Source: Aphelocoma coerulescens
Taxonomy: Eukaryota > Chordata > Aves > Passeriformes > Corvidae
Direction of reading: 5' to 3'
Length of the DNA stretch: 64,000 nucleotides
Assembly: GCF_041296385.1 (NCBI RefSeq)
Contig: NC_091014.1
Span: 7,663,578-7,727,577, forward strand
The position numbers and the translations under genes are program-made. This document shows positions 23,901 through 36,665 of this stretch, piece by piece (the first letter of the stretch is position 1; each line of letters begins with the position of its first letter). The notes under the pieces are model-generated. The model was not told where the DNA came from and ran no database searches. It saw only the letters and a program-made list of their open reading frames with translations.

Positions 23901-26900
23901 AACGCTTCCAGGGATGCTGGAGATAAAGCTAATGGTCGCTGCGAGGAGTGACAGGTTTGCTCTTGTGGGATGCTCTGACAGATCCATCAGGAGGCACTTA
24001 GCCATAAAACCTTGAGATCTCTGCAAGGGAACCCCTGTCCTTCCTCTGTGTTTATGCTGCTCTGAATTGCCTGGTTAATGCAAGAGCAAAAGAAAAGGGA
24101 AGGTAATGGGCCTCTTTAGAGGGGTTTTAGGCACTTAGTGGGAAGCAGGAAGCCAGGGCCTGTATAATTAAATTGCTAATCTCTCACCAGGTCTGGCAGG
24201 CTACATACTCTTATTAAAAACAGGTTTAAGCCCCACAGCAATTTTTGTTTCAACTCTGGGTACAAGCCAGCATCCTTAATTCCTTCAGCCCCAAAATGCT
24301 TCTAACCCTGTCCTTCATTAGAGCACTGTGCTCTAGCAAAGCCCAGACACCAGACAGCTTCAAGATGACCCTCTTCCTCCTTGAAAAAAATATTATTAAT
24401 AAGATGAAGGTGGTTATGTTCTCCACTGAGGCACAGTCCCTCCTGAGGCTCCTCTCTCAGCAATGTTTATTCACATTCTTTTTTTCTTTCCTTTTTCCAT
24501 ATCTAAGACGTCACATCAGGGACCCCATCGACCCCAGCAGTGCATTCCCTGGGTGTGAGGTGTCACACAAACATCCACAGAAGGGTTTTCTGGCTGTCTC
24601 TATACCTTTGCACACTTTATATACCATAACATAAGTACAGAGCCCCAGATGTCATTCTGGCCTAGTCCAAAGAAATGGAGAAGGTTTGGGGGGCACTGGG
24701 AGAATGTTGGAGCTGAAATATTTTCCTCACTGATACATCCCTTCTCCTCCAGCAATCATATCTAACAAACAGACAGACAGCTCTGGCAGACTACTCTTGT
24801 ATTGCTGAGGAAAACAGGCAGGTGTAGAGGTATCAGATGGCATGCTTGGTTCATTCATCACCTTAAGGAAAGCCACCAAAACAAAAGGAAATATCCCCAT
24901 TTTTTCCACCATCCTTCATACACTTCAGTGTTTATAATTCCCTGTGTCATTTTCTCACCTGCCTGGAGGTCGGGAGGGAGAGGGTGTCCTGAGGAGCACT
25001 GTCACACTGCTCACAGCCACTCCCCAGCTCAGCTCACTTGAGAGCAGCTTGGCTCCGAGCCTGGGCTTTATTAAAGCAAGGGGCAGTGGCATGAGGGGAA
25101 GGGGGAAGAGATCCAGGAGGGAAGAGCAGCCTGGAAATCAGCTGCTTATCACTGTCTGTGGGGGATGTCCCCAACAGCTACATGGGGCCGTGTGTCCACT
25201 GACCCTGATGGGTATGGCAGGGGAAAGTGCTCTGATCAAAGGGCTTGGAGAGGGGAAGATTGGTGGCATGGGATGGTGAGAGACCTCTAAAGATTAAAAA
25301 GCACACAGCACGGAGATGTCACATGCACAAAAAAAGCAAGAGGAAAACACTTAAAGAAGTGGCCTAATGGCTGGGAGCACATCCCTGGGGATCCCTGCTG
25401 CTCTGGGATTGTATGGCAAAAGCCTTCCACACCACTTGAGCAATCAGCTGAAGTATGTGAAAATGCCACTTGACATCTGTGGAGGATGGTTGTGTCACAG
25501 CAAAATTGCTTCCCCTTTCTGGAAGGTGCATGAGACCCTCCAAGGGCAGGATTTGGGCTGGATTTCATCAGCACATCTACTGAACTGACCCTGGACCTGG
25601 GTGGTGAAAGATCAAGGAGCACTTAAGCCAAGGGAAGAAGATCTGTTTGTTCTTTGAAACAACTTTCTGATGTTTGCAGATATTAAAATGTATGTTCCAC
25701 TTAATTTCAAAATGATGTCTTGGTGTGCTCCAACTCAAGCACCAAGGACATGCAAATTTTATTTTTGCCACTGCAACAATCACCTGTCACTGGTTAAATC
25801 ATCATCAAATGTTTCAGCTTTTCCCTCAAGAAAGGAGATGCACTGCAAGAGCAGGAGTTATCATGGCTTAACAGATTACTAGTCATCAGCTTGAAGATGT
25901 TTACATGCTTCCAGCAAATTATAATATAAAGCACATTAATTTAAACTAAGAGTAACAAGTAGCTAATCTGTGGTAATTCAGTCACTTGCAAGCATCTCTG
26001 CATACCCTTGGTTTATGTGATCACTCTCACTGGGTTGAGGGAATGGGGAGACATTCACACACAAGGAGCATTTCCCTTTGTAGATGACCTAGAAAAATAT
26101 TTTATGATACTTTTAAACCCATCTATTGAACAAAAAGAAGATTCGTAGCTTTAGGATGACTGGCCAGTTTTGACAAACTTGTGGTGGGATGGTTTCTATG
26201 AGCAGCACAGGAATTTTTTTCCCAAAACAGGTGAGAAATCAGTGCTCAGCAAAGGGAGGAGGACAGCAGCAGAAATCTTGAGTATGGTTCTCCCACTTCT
26301 CTAGGATAGTCTGCCACTTGCTTCTCACCTACTATAATTGATCACTTTTTCTTGTTCGGACTCCTTTTTCCATGTGTTTTCTCCCTAACTTGTTAAGTTT
26401 TTGGTTTTCCTTCAAGTGTGAAAAATGAAAAGGGATGGGGGTGCTGAAGAAAGCCTTTCTCAACCAGTTGTAAAAATCCACCTTCTTAGAAGAACACCTG
26501 AGCTCAGTTGAACGAGAAACACACCCAGACTCTTGATGTGGTTGCCAACCCTTAGTTATTTTGACTCTGTCATTTACATTCAGACTGATCATGATAAATG
26601 CTGAGAATTTCCTTAGGGCCTCTCTGGGAGCTGGGACTAAGCACATCATGGATTGAGGTCTGAATGCATGGCAGTAGCTTCTGGTCCACACAACTTCTAA
26701 GAAAAAAACCCAAGATCTGTGGCTTCTCCTAAAAGTTTTGTAGACTTTTTGGGATCTGTGGATCCCAGAGAAGCAGCATTTGTGTATCTAGAAATGTGTG
26801 TCCTAAAGATGGTGTATTTGAACAGGCTTATTATTACTCGTGCCTCAGACATTTTCTCCACAGAGCCAGCTGAGCACGGCTCTGCCCATCCCATTCCCCG

Positions 26901-27069
26901 TGCAGTGCTGGCACTGGGCACAGTGCAATGCCTGCTGTGTGCCATATCAAAGGCATCTGTACTTCAGAGCGGGGCAAGGGGAATGTATGCTCACTGACTG
27001 ATGTAGCAACCCACACTAAGCTTTAATCACAGGCTCCCTATACAGGTAGGAAGCAATTTCTTATGCAGT
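17976..27069. other. Unique-looking non-coding stretch of about 9 kb
   Basis: No gene or confident repeat was recognised apart from the GC-rich hairpin at 21219-21261. It holds the longest open frames in the window: 18001-18537 on the - strand (178 codons), 22076-22540 (+, 154) and 23481-23951 (+, 156). All have low-information translations and competing open frames on other phases, so I do not call them. The block 19380-19640 is AT-rich with ATTAAAATGATTAAAAATAG-type homeodomain cores and looks like a possible conserved non-coding element. That is a guess from composition only. Confidence 0.5.
21219..21261. repeat. GC-rich nested hairpin in a small CpG patch
   Basis: The outer arms TGCAGACCC (21219-21227) and GGGTCTGCA (21253-21261) are perfect reverse complements. 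Inside lies a second hairpin, CACC-CGC-GGTG (21241-21251). The segment 21232-21271 has about six CpGs, including two CCGCGG sites, in a region where CpG is otherwise scarce. No promoter, first exon or open frame is clearly attached. It could be a small regulatory patch or a remnant of a GC-rich element. Confidence 0.8.
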
Positions 27070-27525
27070 GGGATTCAATGGATAAGGAGTGTTCAGGCTG
27101 GGAAAGATGACAGAGGGGAGATATGATCAAAGTGTATGAAATCATGAAGGGGAAAGAGATGGTGAATAGAGAAGGATTATTTATTTTTTTAAAGTTATTT
27201 TATACGATTACACCAAGACTAAGAGCTATGCACTGACACGATGACGCTGCAGATTTAGAAGAAGAGAAATCTTTTATTTGAATAGCTTATGGTGAAAGTA
27301 GGGAAAGTATCACACAGAAAATTCCATAAAGGGCTGTTAAACCTGGTGAAGTCAGGAAGTGGCTAAACTGATAACTCCTGGGCAGTGGGAGGATGTACTG
27401 TGGAAACATCTCTCCAGCCTTGCCTTGCTTTACACTTCTCTCAAGTGTTTGTGGCTGGCTGCTGTTGGTTTTGGGGCAGATGGACCTTGGTTTGACCTAG
27501 CAGAGCTGTGATGTTGTGTTACAGG
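27070..27525 (+). mobile_element. Old CR1 LINE 3' end
   Basis: The start reads GTTCAGGCTGGGAAAGATGA, followed by GGGGAGATATGATCAAAGTG and TGAAATCATGAAGGGG. These match the untranslated tail of older amniote CR1s ('TTCAGCTTGGAAAAGAGACG', 'GATATGATAGAGGTCTATAAAATCATG'). The 3' end AGATGGACCTTGGTTTGACC followed by TGTGATGTTGTG fits the family's 'GATGGACCTTTGGTCTGACCC..TTATGTT' terminus. The copy is degenerate and 5'-truncated. A T-rich interruption lies near 27178-27200. Confidence 0.7.
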
Positions 27526-29559
27526 TCATGTTATCTGACAGGGAGAGTCCTCCCAGGTGTGATTCAGCACAAGATTGTGCTGCAGCTTTGCCTTCCCTCC
27601 CTCCCACACCCTGCCTGGACTGCAGAGAGGCACAGGGAAATCACACTCTGTTTAAGCACATGTGTTAGAAACCTGAAGTTGCTTGGTTTAAATGTCCCCT
27701 TTTCTGGGTATGATTTGCAAAAAAAGCAAAAGCAAGTGAGGTGTCTAAACCCCACTGCTTTTAAGAGGGTTTAGGTGTGCCTAATCTGCTTAAATGTTTT
27801 TAATGATCTCTCCAGGTACCACCATGGAATCTCTGTGAAAATCAGGTCTAGATTGATTTCTTCCCTTTTATCTTCTGATGTTCAGGTAATACTTGAAAAA
27901 TGCCTTGTGACCCATAGATAGAAGTTGTAGTTTCTCCACAATTTGCAATCAATATTGAGGCTTTTCAAGTGTTAGATTGCATGGAAAAGACATATTTTGT
28001 CTGTTTGCAAGAATTATTTCAGCAAGCTTCCTTTCCACAGGTTACAGACAGTGAACACATTTGGTGCAGCAAGACCTGCTGGTGCTGCCTCCATCCATCT
28101 CTGACCTTTCAGGCTGTTTCTCATGCCTCTTACCTGCCCTACCTTGCACAAGAAAGTTGAGAAAAGAGAAGCTTTCAAGCTCAGCTGGGTAGATTGCACG
28201 TAACCATGCCAGGCTCCAAACAGAACCACAGTGCTGGAGACATAAATCAGGTCTGTAACATGAGGCCGCTGGAGGAGAAGTCTTATTTTATGTACTCAAC
28301 CTGTATGCAGGGTTCATTTCAACATGACCCTGGTGTAACTTGCTTTATCAGCTGTAAGGACAAGCTCACCAGCTGCACATTATGTTCACACTCCAAGGCC
28401 ATTGGAAAAAGCAAGCAAAGCCCCAGAGCAGGCCTGTGGGAACAGACTAAAAAAAGTCCCCTCTAAATAAATTGCCTTGCCTGCTATAAAACAGAAAGGA
28501 TTCATCTGGGATGGATAGAAAATCAAACCATTTATTTCAAAGTAAAGAAATAAAATCAAGCTAAAGTCTAAGATGAAGAGTTTTCTTCATGGTTTAAATT
28601 TTTCACATTGAAATGCTAAAATGGAGCTTCTTTGGTTTGTCAAAAAAAAAAAAAGGGGTTCCTCATTTTTATAGCAGAAAACATTAGCTGAATTCAGCTT
28701 GAGTCTGTGAATAGTTTCAGTCCGCCTGAAGCAGCATTTATTAGCAAATAAACTATTCACCTGAAAAACGTTATCTAGTTCTACCCCAAATGTTCTTCCC
28801 ATTGCTTAAAAATACCCTATTTATAGACAAAACTATTGTTGAGCACAGATTTAAGCTGTTGTGTTCATTGTCTGGCACAGCATCTCCTTGGGAGAGCAAA
28901 CCAATTAAGCTATTCCATTTTGCAGCCTCAGTGCCTGTTTGTGCAGTTACTATGCTGTGTAAGGGACCACAGTCTTATAGTATTTGACAGATATGACTGC
29001 ACTTCTTGTAAGCAAATGCCCTGTTCTCAGTAACTTTGAGGTATAAAATGGTCACAAAACAGCTTAGGAAGACAGGAACAGCCAAGATCAATGGAGCATC
29101 CTGCATGCAGGTCTCTGCCAACCTCCTGTACCAAAAGCTCCCTCCCAAAAGCCCTGCCAGGCAGTAAAATAAAAGCATTGTTCCTAACCCCTGTTAGTAA
29201 GAGGTAGCTTCTGGGCTGAAGCATGAGGAACTATGTCCTTTTCAAAATTGTCATAATACAGCCAAAAAAAAAGGGAAAAAAAGATAAATTGAGGGAAGAA
29301 ATAAAAGCATTAATAGGAGCAGCTTGAACAGTGATACTTTTCATTACTTTGAGGATCTTCTAGAAGTCCAATTGCTTGCTTTGGCATTTGAATTATTCCC
29401 TCTCTTTATGAAATAGGTACAGCACAGATAAAATGAATCACACCTGCCTTGCCAAGGTGTCTCAGCCTTCTGTTGCAGGAGGCAGGAAACCTGTGCACTG
29501 TGTCCTTTGGACTGAGGCTGGTGGAAGCAGGGCTAGAGGTGCACTTTTTGCTGTGACGA
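27526..29559. other. Unique-looking non-coding stretch between CR1 fragments
   Basis: No gene was recognised. It includes an A13 run at 28642-28654 and A-rich sequence at 29260-29310. Open frames are at most 90 codons and overlap on both strands. Confidence 0.5.
28642..28654. repeat. A13 homopolymer
   Basis: Thirteen A residues follow TTTGTC and precede GGGGTTCC. No LINE or processed-pseudogene sequence was recognised upstream, so this is listed as a simple run rather than a poly(A) tail. Confidence 0.9.
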
Positions 29560-29735
29560 TGACTGAGCACTGGCACAGGTTGCCCAGAGAAGTTGTGGAG
29601 TCTCCATCCTTGGAGGTATTCAAAACCCAGCTGGACATGGCAACCTGCTGTAGGTGACCCTGCTTTGAGCAGGTGGTTGGATGAGATGATCTTCAAAGGT
29701 CTCTTCCAACCTCAAAGGATTTTGTGATATGAGCA
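29560..29735 (+). mobile_element. CR1 LINE 3' tail (short, 5'-truncated)
   Basis: The body reads ACTGGCACAGGTTGCCCAGA, GAAGTTGTGGAGTCTCCATC, CTTGGAGGTATTCAAAACCC and AGCTGGACATGGCAACCTGC. It ends GATGATCTTCAAAGGTCTCT, TCCAACCTCAAAGGATTTTG, TGATA. This is a textbook avian CR1 3' untranslated end. Only the last 175 bp or so are present. The relatively low divergence suggests a younger insertion than the copies at 17.4 and 27.1 kb. Confidence 0.9.
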
Positions 29736-30090
29736 CATGTTCTGACTCATTCTGGTAGCGTGCTCTGTGACCCCGCTACCTCCAGGACAGTTCTGGGCAG
29801 TGTGTGCAGGTCCTGTAACAAATTCCTGCTCACAGAGCTGCACTTACCCTCACAGGGCTGACACCTTTCCTTTCACAGACAGCAGGCTCAATCAATCTAT
29901 TTATTTTATGTTTATTCTGCCAAGCAGACAAAAATTCACTGGCCAGTTTCACTGAGTCACTGCTTTCCCTAGCTAGGCAGATGGGCCAGGTTCACCCAGG
30001 TTCACAGCTACCTCAAGCCCCTGGGTGACCAAAACTGGCCTTCTTACCTGCATCTGTTGGCTGCTACTAACTCAGGTAGGACAAAGCCTG

Positions 30091-30600
30091 GCGACCTGCA
30101 TCCAGCTTTGGGACTCCCAGCATAAAAAGGATGTGGATGTGTTAGAGTGGGTCCAGAGGAGAGCAACGAAGAGGGTTGGGGCACCTCTCCTCTGAGGAAA
30201 GGCTGAGAGAGTTGGGGCTGTTCAGCTTGGAGAAGGCCCCAGGGAGACCTTATTGTGCTTCTCAATACCAAAAAAGGGTCTGTAAGAAAGATGGGGACAA
30301 ACTTTCTAGCAGGGCCTGTTGAGATAGGACAAGGGGTGATGGCTTTAAATTAAGATAGGGTTGATTTATATTAGACCTAACAAAGAAGTTTTTTACATTG
30401 AGGAGGGTTAAAAACTAGCATTGGTTTCCCAGAGTGGTGGTGGATGCCTCATTCCTGGAAACATTCACAGTCTGGTTGGACAGGGCTCTGAACAATCTGA
30501 TCCAATGGAAAACATAGGGACATTTTCATTGCAGGGGGTTAAACTAGATGAGGTTTAAAAGTCCCTTCCAACTCAAACCATTCTGTGATTCTACGATCTA
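30091..30600 (+). mobile_element. CR1 LINE 3' fragment
   Basis: The fragment begins in the end of the ORF2 region (CTGCATCCAGCTTTGGGACT, CAGCATAAAAAGGATGTGG). It runs through GGGTCCAGAGGAGAGCAACG, CTGAGGAAAGGCTGAGAGAG, GGACAAGGGGTGATGGCTTT and CAGAGTGGTGGTGGATGCCT, and ends CCCTTCCAACTCAAACCATT, CTGTGATTCTACGATC. The 8-bp ATTCTGTG-like terminal repeat of CR1 is visible. It is the most complete CR1 3' region in the window and lies 355 bp after the preceding tail in the same orientation. Confidence 0.93.
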
Positions 30601-33600
30601 AACAGCAGAAACATCTTGTTTTTTTACTGGTCTTCTACATGTCATAGCCATTTTCCAGCCATCAGCTCAGGGATTAGGTTAAAATGTCAGATACAAGAGC
30701 ACAGCTTTGTAAATATTACATTTGCATATAAATTATTGGCTAGTTGTGGTGGGGAAAGGGCTGCCGGACAGTCTGAATCCCTGGCTCTCAAGAGCTGGCC
30801 CAGCCCTGCCTGTATGGGGTCTTGGGGGAGATACCACTATTTATAACCTCCAAATTATTTATGGAGCTCACCTTTTGTCATCTGTCTGAGATCCACAACA
30901 TGCCTCCTGTGGCTCTGAAGCCATGTGATGTTTGTAGGGATGGAGAAACACACGCAGATGTGGTGGGGCTACAGCCAGCCATAAGAGCGTGAGGTGGCAC
31001 TGGCTGCTACTTGCAAAAGCCATTTCCCTCCAAACTGGCAATTTAACAACACCATGGCCTTGTGTTTGTCAGGTGCAGGAGCAATACACAGAATGGTCTT
31101 TGAAGTGCCTCAGCAGCTGCAACAGCCCCCTGCTAAATTAAAGAAAAATGCTTAAAGCTCCTGTGTGCTGCTGAAGTGCACACACAGCACTGAATTTCAC
31201 AGAGCTCAAACTCCCCCCACTGATTCCATGTGTTCATTGAAAAGCCTTGAGAGGCACAAGCCACACTACAGTGGCAGCACAAAGAAACTCTTCTTTGGGA
31301 GCAGAGTTTTCTTTACTGTGCAAAGGAAACAAAGCTGATAAATCACGCATTTGAAGGTCTTTCCCTACTGAGACACGGGATAACTTGGCAGCAGTTTGCT
31401 GAATGCTCAGCCCTCAGGTAGAGTGAATTCAAGTGTTCCACACACTTAGAGTAGTACAAGACAGAGACAGCCACCTCCTCCCACGCCCAGGTGGCACTCA
31501 TTTGTGCCTCGTGTCAGCACATGGTTGTGTTGTATCCTTAGAGAATCCCCACTTTATTTTCCCTCTCTTGATAGGAATAGCAGGAAGGCTAATTAGACTC
31601 TGAACTGTTGCTGATACTCATCATTCCTTCCCTATAATGTGAGAGGCATTGTCTCACATTTTGACACAGGAGCTTTGGTCCCCTATAGAAACCTGCCCTC
31701 TCCCTTTGCCTGTGTTCTCCAGGCATTTCATGCAGAAAATGCAATTAATTTCCTTGCAACAACACCCAAACAGCGTGATCAGAGTTCTCTGCTAACCCAC
31801 AGCACAAAAAGATCCCTCAGTCCCTGTGAGAGATGTGCAATCCAGCCTGGCACTGCTGTACAAGAATTTAAGGAAACAGCACGACCTAGTGTTCCCTCTG
31901 CTTCTCACTGCCACTTGAAGAGTGATGGTTCCTGGTGATATCTTTGCAAACACTACCCCTACCAAGCTTCCATGAACACAGGATTTCCTTCAGTAACCCC
32001 AGCTTCTTTTCTTCTCCCCAGTGAGGTTTCTCCTCCCTCCAGAGGTTTATGTCCCTCCCTTTGGAACATCTTGCATCTTTGTCCGAAGAGGGAGGATCTG
32101 ACACAATCCTGTGAAGCAAGAAGCTGTTCAAAAGCAGCATGGGCTTGGGAAGGAGGCTGCTTCACAGCCACACTGCAAAGGATTTTGATAGATTTCCCTT
32201 TCCCTCTCCAAGCACTTACCATGTTTCCGTGAACACCACCAAATGCAGGAGGTGCAGGGAGTGTTGGCACTCTGTGTCCTCTCTGCATCTTGCTTGTGCA
32301 GGCCATGCACCTTAATATTACTAGTTCTGACTTGAAACATACCACTAGGCATGCAGCTGCAATGCATATAAAATGGATCCATTAAATGCCTTCTCAAGGA
32401 AGCCAGTTTGCTTGACATCTCTTCTACTAAAGCTCATCAGCTGCTGCACTGCTGGGTGCTTATACGTGCCTGTAATGGCAGGGTTGCCCACACACCAATG
32501 TGCTACCAGCATGACCCATAAAGAAAGGCTCCACCACAGGTACCCTAATGTGAACACTCGAGAGAGTCTGGAGCTGCTCTGCTCTGCCATCACCAACACA
32601 GCCAGGAAAATTTTGGGTAGCTCAGTTGGCAGCTTCTGATTACTGTGTTTCAGACAGGCCCTATGACAGACATCTGCTTTTGACCAGCCCTGTTATTCAT
32701 CCACTCTCAAAGATCTGTCCTTCTAAGACATATCTCCACACTGTGAAAACCTACCACTCTATCCATTGGAGGCTTAGGACTGTGTGCTTTGAAAGAAAGG
32801 CACTGGAGTTGCAAAGCAGCCCTAGCCTATGCAATGCTGCCCTAAGAACAGGTGTTTTCCTGACCTCAGGGTTGATCATCTTATTTTCTGGAGGCTGAGG
32901 ATGCCTGAGAGAGTTTTGTTGTAGCCAATGTAATTGTAAATGCTAGTGCTATTCAGGCAAATGCAACACCAGAGGATACTCCTTCCACATGCTCCTCAAT
33001 AAAGAACTTGATCAGGTGTACCATCAACCAAAGTCAAACCTGCACAAAATCACATACACAGGGAGCTGTAAAAGACCGTCTGTGACTTTCTCTGTGGGCA
33101 AATTGCAACTTTGTGTGTGGACACTGGCAGACCTGGAAAGGAAAGGCAGATTGGCTTGCAGACAGTCATGGCTGTGGTCAGATGACCCCTGTGAGTGATA
33201 TTTGCTGAATGAGCAACTAATGATGAAACTGATTTTTGGGCAGGGCTTCCACATGCACCATGCAGGACCACAGGTTTTGCAAATGTCATCCCTGCTGCAT
33301 CTGGTGTTACACAGCGTGGTGTGGGAGCCATGTGTGGTGCAGCCAGGTTATCCACCCTCAGGCTTCCAGCTGTGATCCTCCAGAGAGGGGTGTCAACCCA
33401 TCTTCGCCTTGGCAAGAGTTTCTTCTCTGCTGTATAAACACAAAAGCAAATAACCAAACCTCAAAACAAGACACAGCTTGCCTAGCCTTGAATGCAGGCT
33501 GGAAGCAACACTGCCCTGAGAGCTCCAGTGGCGCAGAGCCCTGCATGTCAACAGAGATCTGAGTCAGCCACAAAACTGGATGAACGGATGGCCTGGCAGC

Positions 33601-36569
33601 AGATAAAAAGGCCGACTCCTTATCTATCACCCACACCATCTGGGAACCTCACTCCTTGCCTTCCCAACCCTAATTATTTTTGCTGCTTGATCTCAAGAGG
33701 TATTTCTGGCATGACCCATAGCTGAGTGAGCCTGCTGTTCCTCGCTCTCTCACTAGCAGCTGGCTTTTCAGTCACTTTATTACCATCTTCACCTGTGAAT
33801 CAGATAATGGCTCATGTGATCCTAGAGCATTAGTCCCGCTTGTGTTGTCGCAAGCTTTTGGACATTCCAATTTTCAGGGGATTATATGCAAAGCAGAAAA
33901 ACATCAGCCATGCCTTTCATGCTTCCCCCAAGTCTCTCTTTTCCCTGGGGACAACTCTTTTATCTCAGGGAGCCTTACAGAGAAATCAGCAATTCAATTG
34001 CGCTATTTTTTTGGCCTATAATTCCAGATACTTATTCCTGTTTGATCACGTCATGCAGCGACTCACAGGAAAAGAATGAAATTGCTCCTGGTTGCAGATG
34101 CCAGTTGCTTGCTAAAGCAGACTGCATTCTTTTGTATACTCTGACCTTTTTTTGTGCAGTCTTTTAACCTGTCAGTCTTGAGGTCTGTTTCTGTGAAGCA
34201 GAGACTTTGACTTGTTTTAGATGTGAGTTCATCAGCTCCGGGCTGGCTTAGCTTTAAGCTCATTTTGAGACCCTGCTGATGAACTTCAGTGGAAGGAAAG
34301 GGTAAGTCTAGGATGTAACTCAAACCTGACTCCAAGCACCTGTCCAGTAGGAGAGGTTCTTGGGAACAGACCTTTCCTGACTCTGCCAGTGCAGGAGTGA
34401 GACTGCAGGGTTCTGTCATGTTGCAGGGCAGATTAGCTGATCGTAACGACCCCTCCTGAACAGATAATCTATAGTTAATCAACACAGTGCGTTAGACACT
34501 TGCAAGCCAGCTCAAATTTGCCTCCAGCCCAAACTGCTAACAAGCATGGATCTCAGCCATCTATCTTACGACGACATCCTTCTGGGATGGATGCCTGAAC
34601 ATATTGTCACCCTGTGTCCACTGCATCCCAGACACTGCTGAGGTGAGGAAGTGGCTTCCAACTCTCTTGTGTGGGTCTGGTTGTGCAGAGTAAAAGCTGA
34701 GGTGTGGGTGAATGAGCTCATAGGGCACTGCCTAGTGTGGAGCCCTCCAAGCCTGCAGAGCAGAGGCAGAGGGGAGCACCCCTCTGGGCTAGGACCTTGT
34801 GACCTGCCCTCAGCCACCTGAGGGAAGCCAGGCAAGCACAGACCTCACCAAAACCCTGTGCTGAATCAGGGCCTTGATGGCAAAAAGCAGAACAAGTTTG
34901 TTAATTACTGAACTTGTAAATCTTTAACTGAACTGAAAATTGTAAGGCAAGTAATTTATTTTATGCACAGATTGTATCTATTTTAATAAGATCCAAAAAT
35001 AGAGCTTTAACATGGTGGTTTTAAGCTCTGATGTTGTACAGGGTTTTTTAATGTGAAATTTTCCAGTTTAATGAAGCTGTTTTTTCCTAGAGCTAAAGCA
35101 TTGTTTTTTGTGTCACAGTGCACTGACGGGACCCACGGGCTCTGAATCCCACCTGATTGGCCAGTGAGGGGCTTGGATTGCTCTCCATGGCTCCTCTGAT
35201 GCAGGTTCTAATCCTGCCTTGCTAGGGAAAGGGAGTGTCTCAGGGTGCAGAGGTACCTTTAGGGCCTGAGGCAATTCCAGCTCTATCATGAGTTCTTATT
35301 CTGAGCAAGACATCCCTCTCTCAATTCCCTCTCCAAACTATGACATGGTAAAACACAGGACTACTAGGTGCCTTGGAGATCTCCTCTGAGACTCTGATGT
35401 GCCACCTGGCTGAACCAGTGATGCCCTGTCAGTCTGCAGGAGTTTTCCCAGTACTTACTGGTGTAGGAGACCTAATGTTGCCACCTTGCACCTCATACAA
35501 TGGGCCACAGTGGTGTATGTAACATAAGGGACAAAACTCACTGCTGCCAAGAGCCACTGGAGAAGATGAAGATGAGCAGTTGGGAGATTGGTTCTGCTTC
35601 TCTTGGGGGAGAATCCCAGCAGGTTTGATCTCCAAGGGCTGAAGTGACCCTTCTGTTATGAAAGCCACGGTCACTGGCAAAGGGACTGTCGGGGATGCTG
35701 TGAGCACACAGGCTGCTCTGTCTGTGGATTTCCTGGTGGGCATTCCCCACACAGCTTCATTAAGGCCAGGACTTATTTAGTGCTCATCCAGTCACAGCCA
35801 TTGCAAGGGGACTGATTACAGGCTACTCTCCTGGGGCACTATTTCGGTCTGGGACTTGCTGGAGGAGTAATAAATGGCATGGCAGCTGCACCAAAGAGGT
35901 ATTCCTATGTGACAGAGAAGCTAAAGCCCATGTCAAGGCTTTGCTAATTGCTCAAATTATTGCTGCTGTTAACAGGGCAGCAAATTATGTCAGGGAGCCT
36001 TTTAGTAGTCATACTACTCCACCTACAAATGACACACACTCCTGAATTAAGGCTGACAAACAGTAATAAAAACCAGTTGAACTAATAAAATCTGAACGCT
36101 GAGAATAAACATCAAATTTAAAGCAAAAAACAGCTGAAATATTGACTTTGGCAAAATAAAGTGACACTGAGAGAAAGAGGAAAATGTTATGGAGAGAAGA
36201 TTAAAAGCACAATTATGGCTCAGGGCAAGTTTTACCAAGCACTTTGGAAACACTGCTCAGACACGTCTGTGTGCAGCCAAGTTTTGGTCTGCACTGATGC
36301 AGCTGCAAATGCCCTCTCCTGTCAGAGGCCACTGGAACTAGAGAAATGATCCCAAGAGCCAAGACCCCAAAGCTTCAGTGCTGAAAGCATCCCTTCTTCT
36401 GATGCTACTGGAATATTAAATATCACCACTCCATCTGCTTCTCCTCATTGGGTGAAATTCCTCCACATTGTGATGTCAGGGGGTATGGCAGACCAGGGAT
36501 GTGCACCCCCAGAAATACAGACATTCTCCTTTGGAGAAGCAACATGGTCCCCTGCAGCTGATAATGGTT
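30601..36569. other. Unique-looking non-coding stretch of about 6 kb
   Basis: No gene was recognised. Open frames reach 140 codons (34063-34485, -) and 135 codons (33050-33457, -), but both overlap several others and show no domain. A CTGAATCAGGGCC motif at 34861-34873 resembles the reverse form of the old repeat noted at 6527. AT-rich sequence at about 34910-35100 has no recognisable structure. Confidence 0.5.
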
Positions 36570-36665
36570 ATTATCAGGTAACTGAAACTGAGAGATGGGG
36601 ACAACTTTGCCTGAGGTAACTGAGATCAAAGGTGTTAACAGGAATTGGATCTGTAAAACTCAAGC
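36570..36665 (-). mobile_element. Possible MIR-type SINE remnant, reverse orientation
   Basis: AACTGAAACTGAGAGATGGGG, then AACTTTGCCTGAGGTAAC and GGAATTGGATCTGTAAAACTC, follows the order of a reverse-complemented MIR ('GAAACTGAGGC..', '..CTTGCCCAAGGTCAC', '..GGATTTGAACCC'). It is strongly diverged, so this is only a probable assignment. Confidence 0.35.

Noticed and set aside
23481..23951. 156-codon frame on +
   Set aside because: No recognisable domain. Overlapped by other frames at its 5' end. Composition is not clearly coding.
34063..34485. 140-codon frame on -
   Set aside because: No domain, and the K/S/L-rich translation has no known counterpart. Treated as chance.
35195..35225. tRNA-like T-arm phrase (GGTTCTAATCC)
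   Set aside because: No matching D-arm, anticodon arm or acceptor stem could be placed around it.
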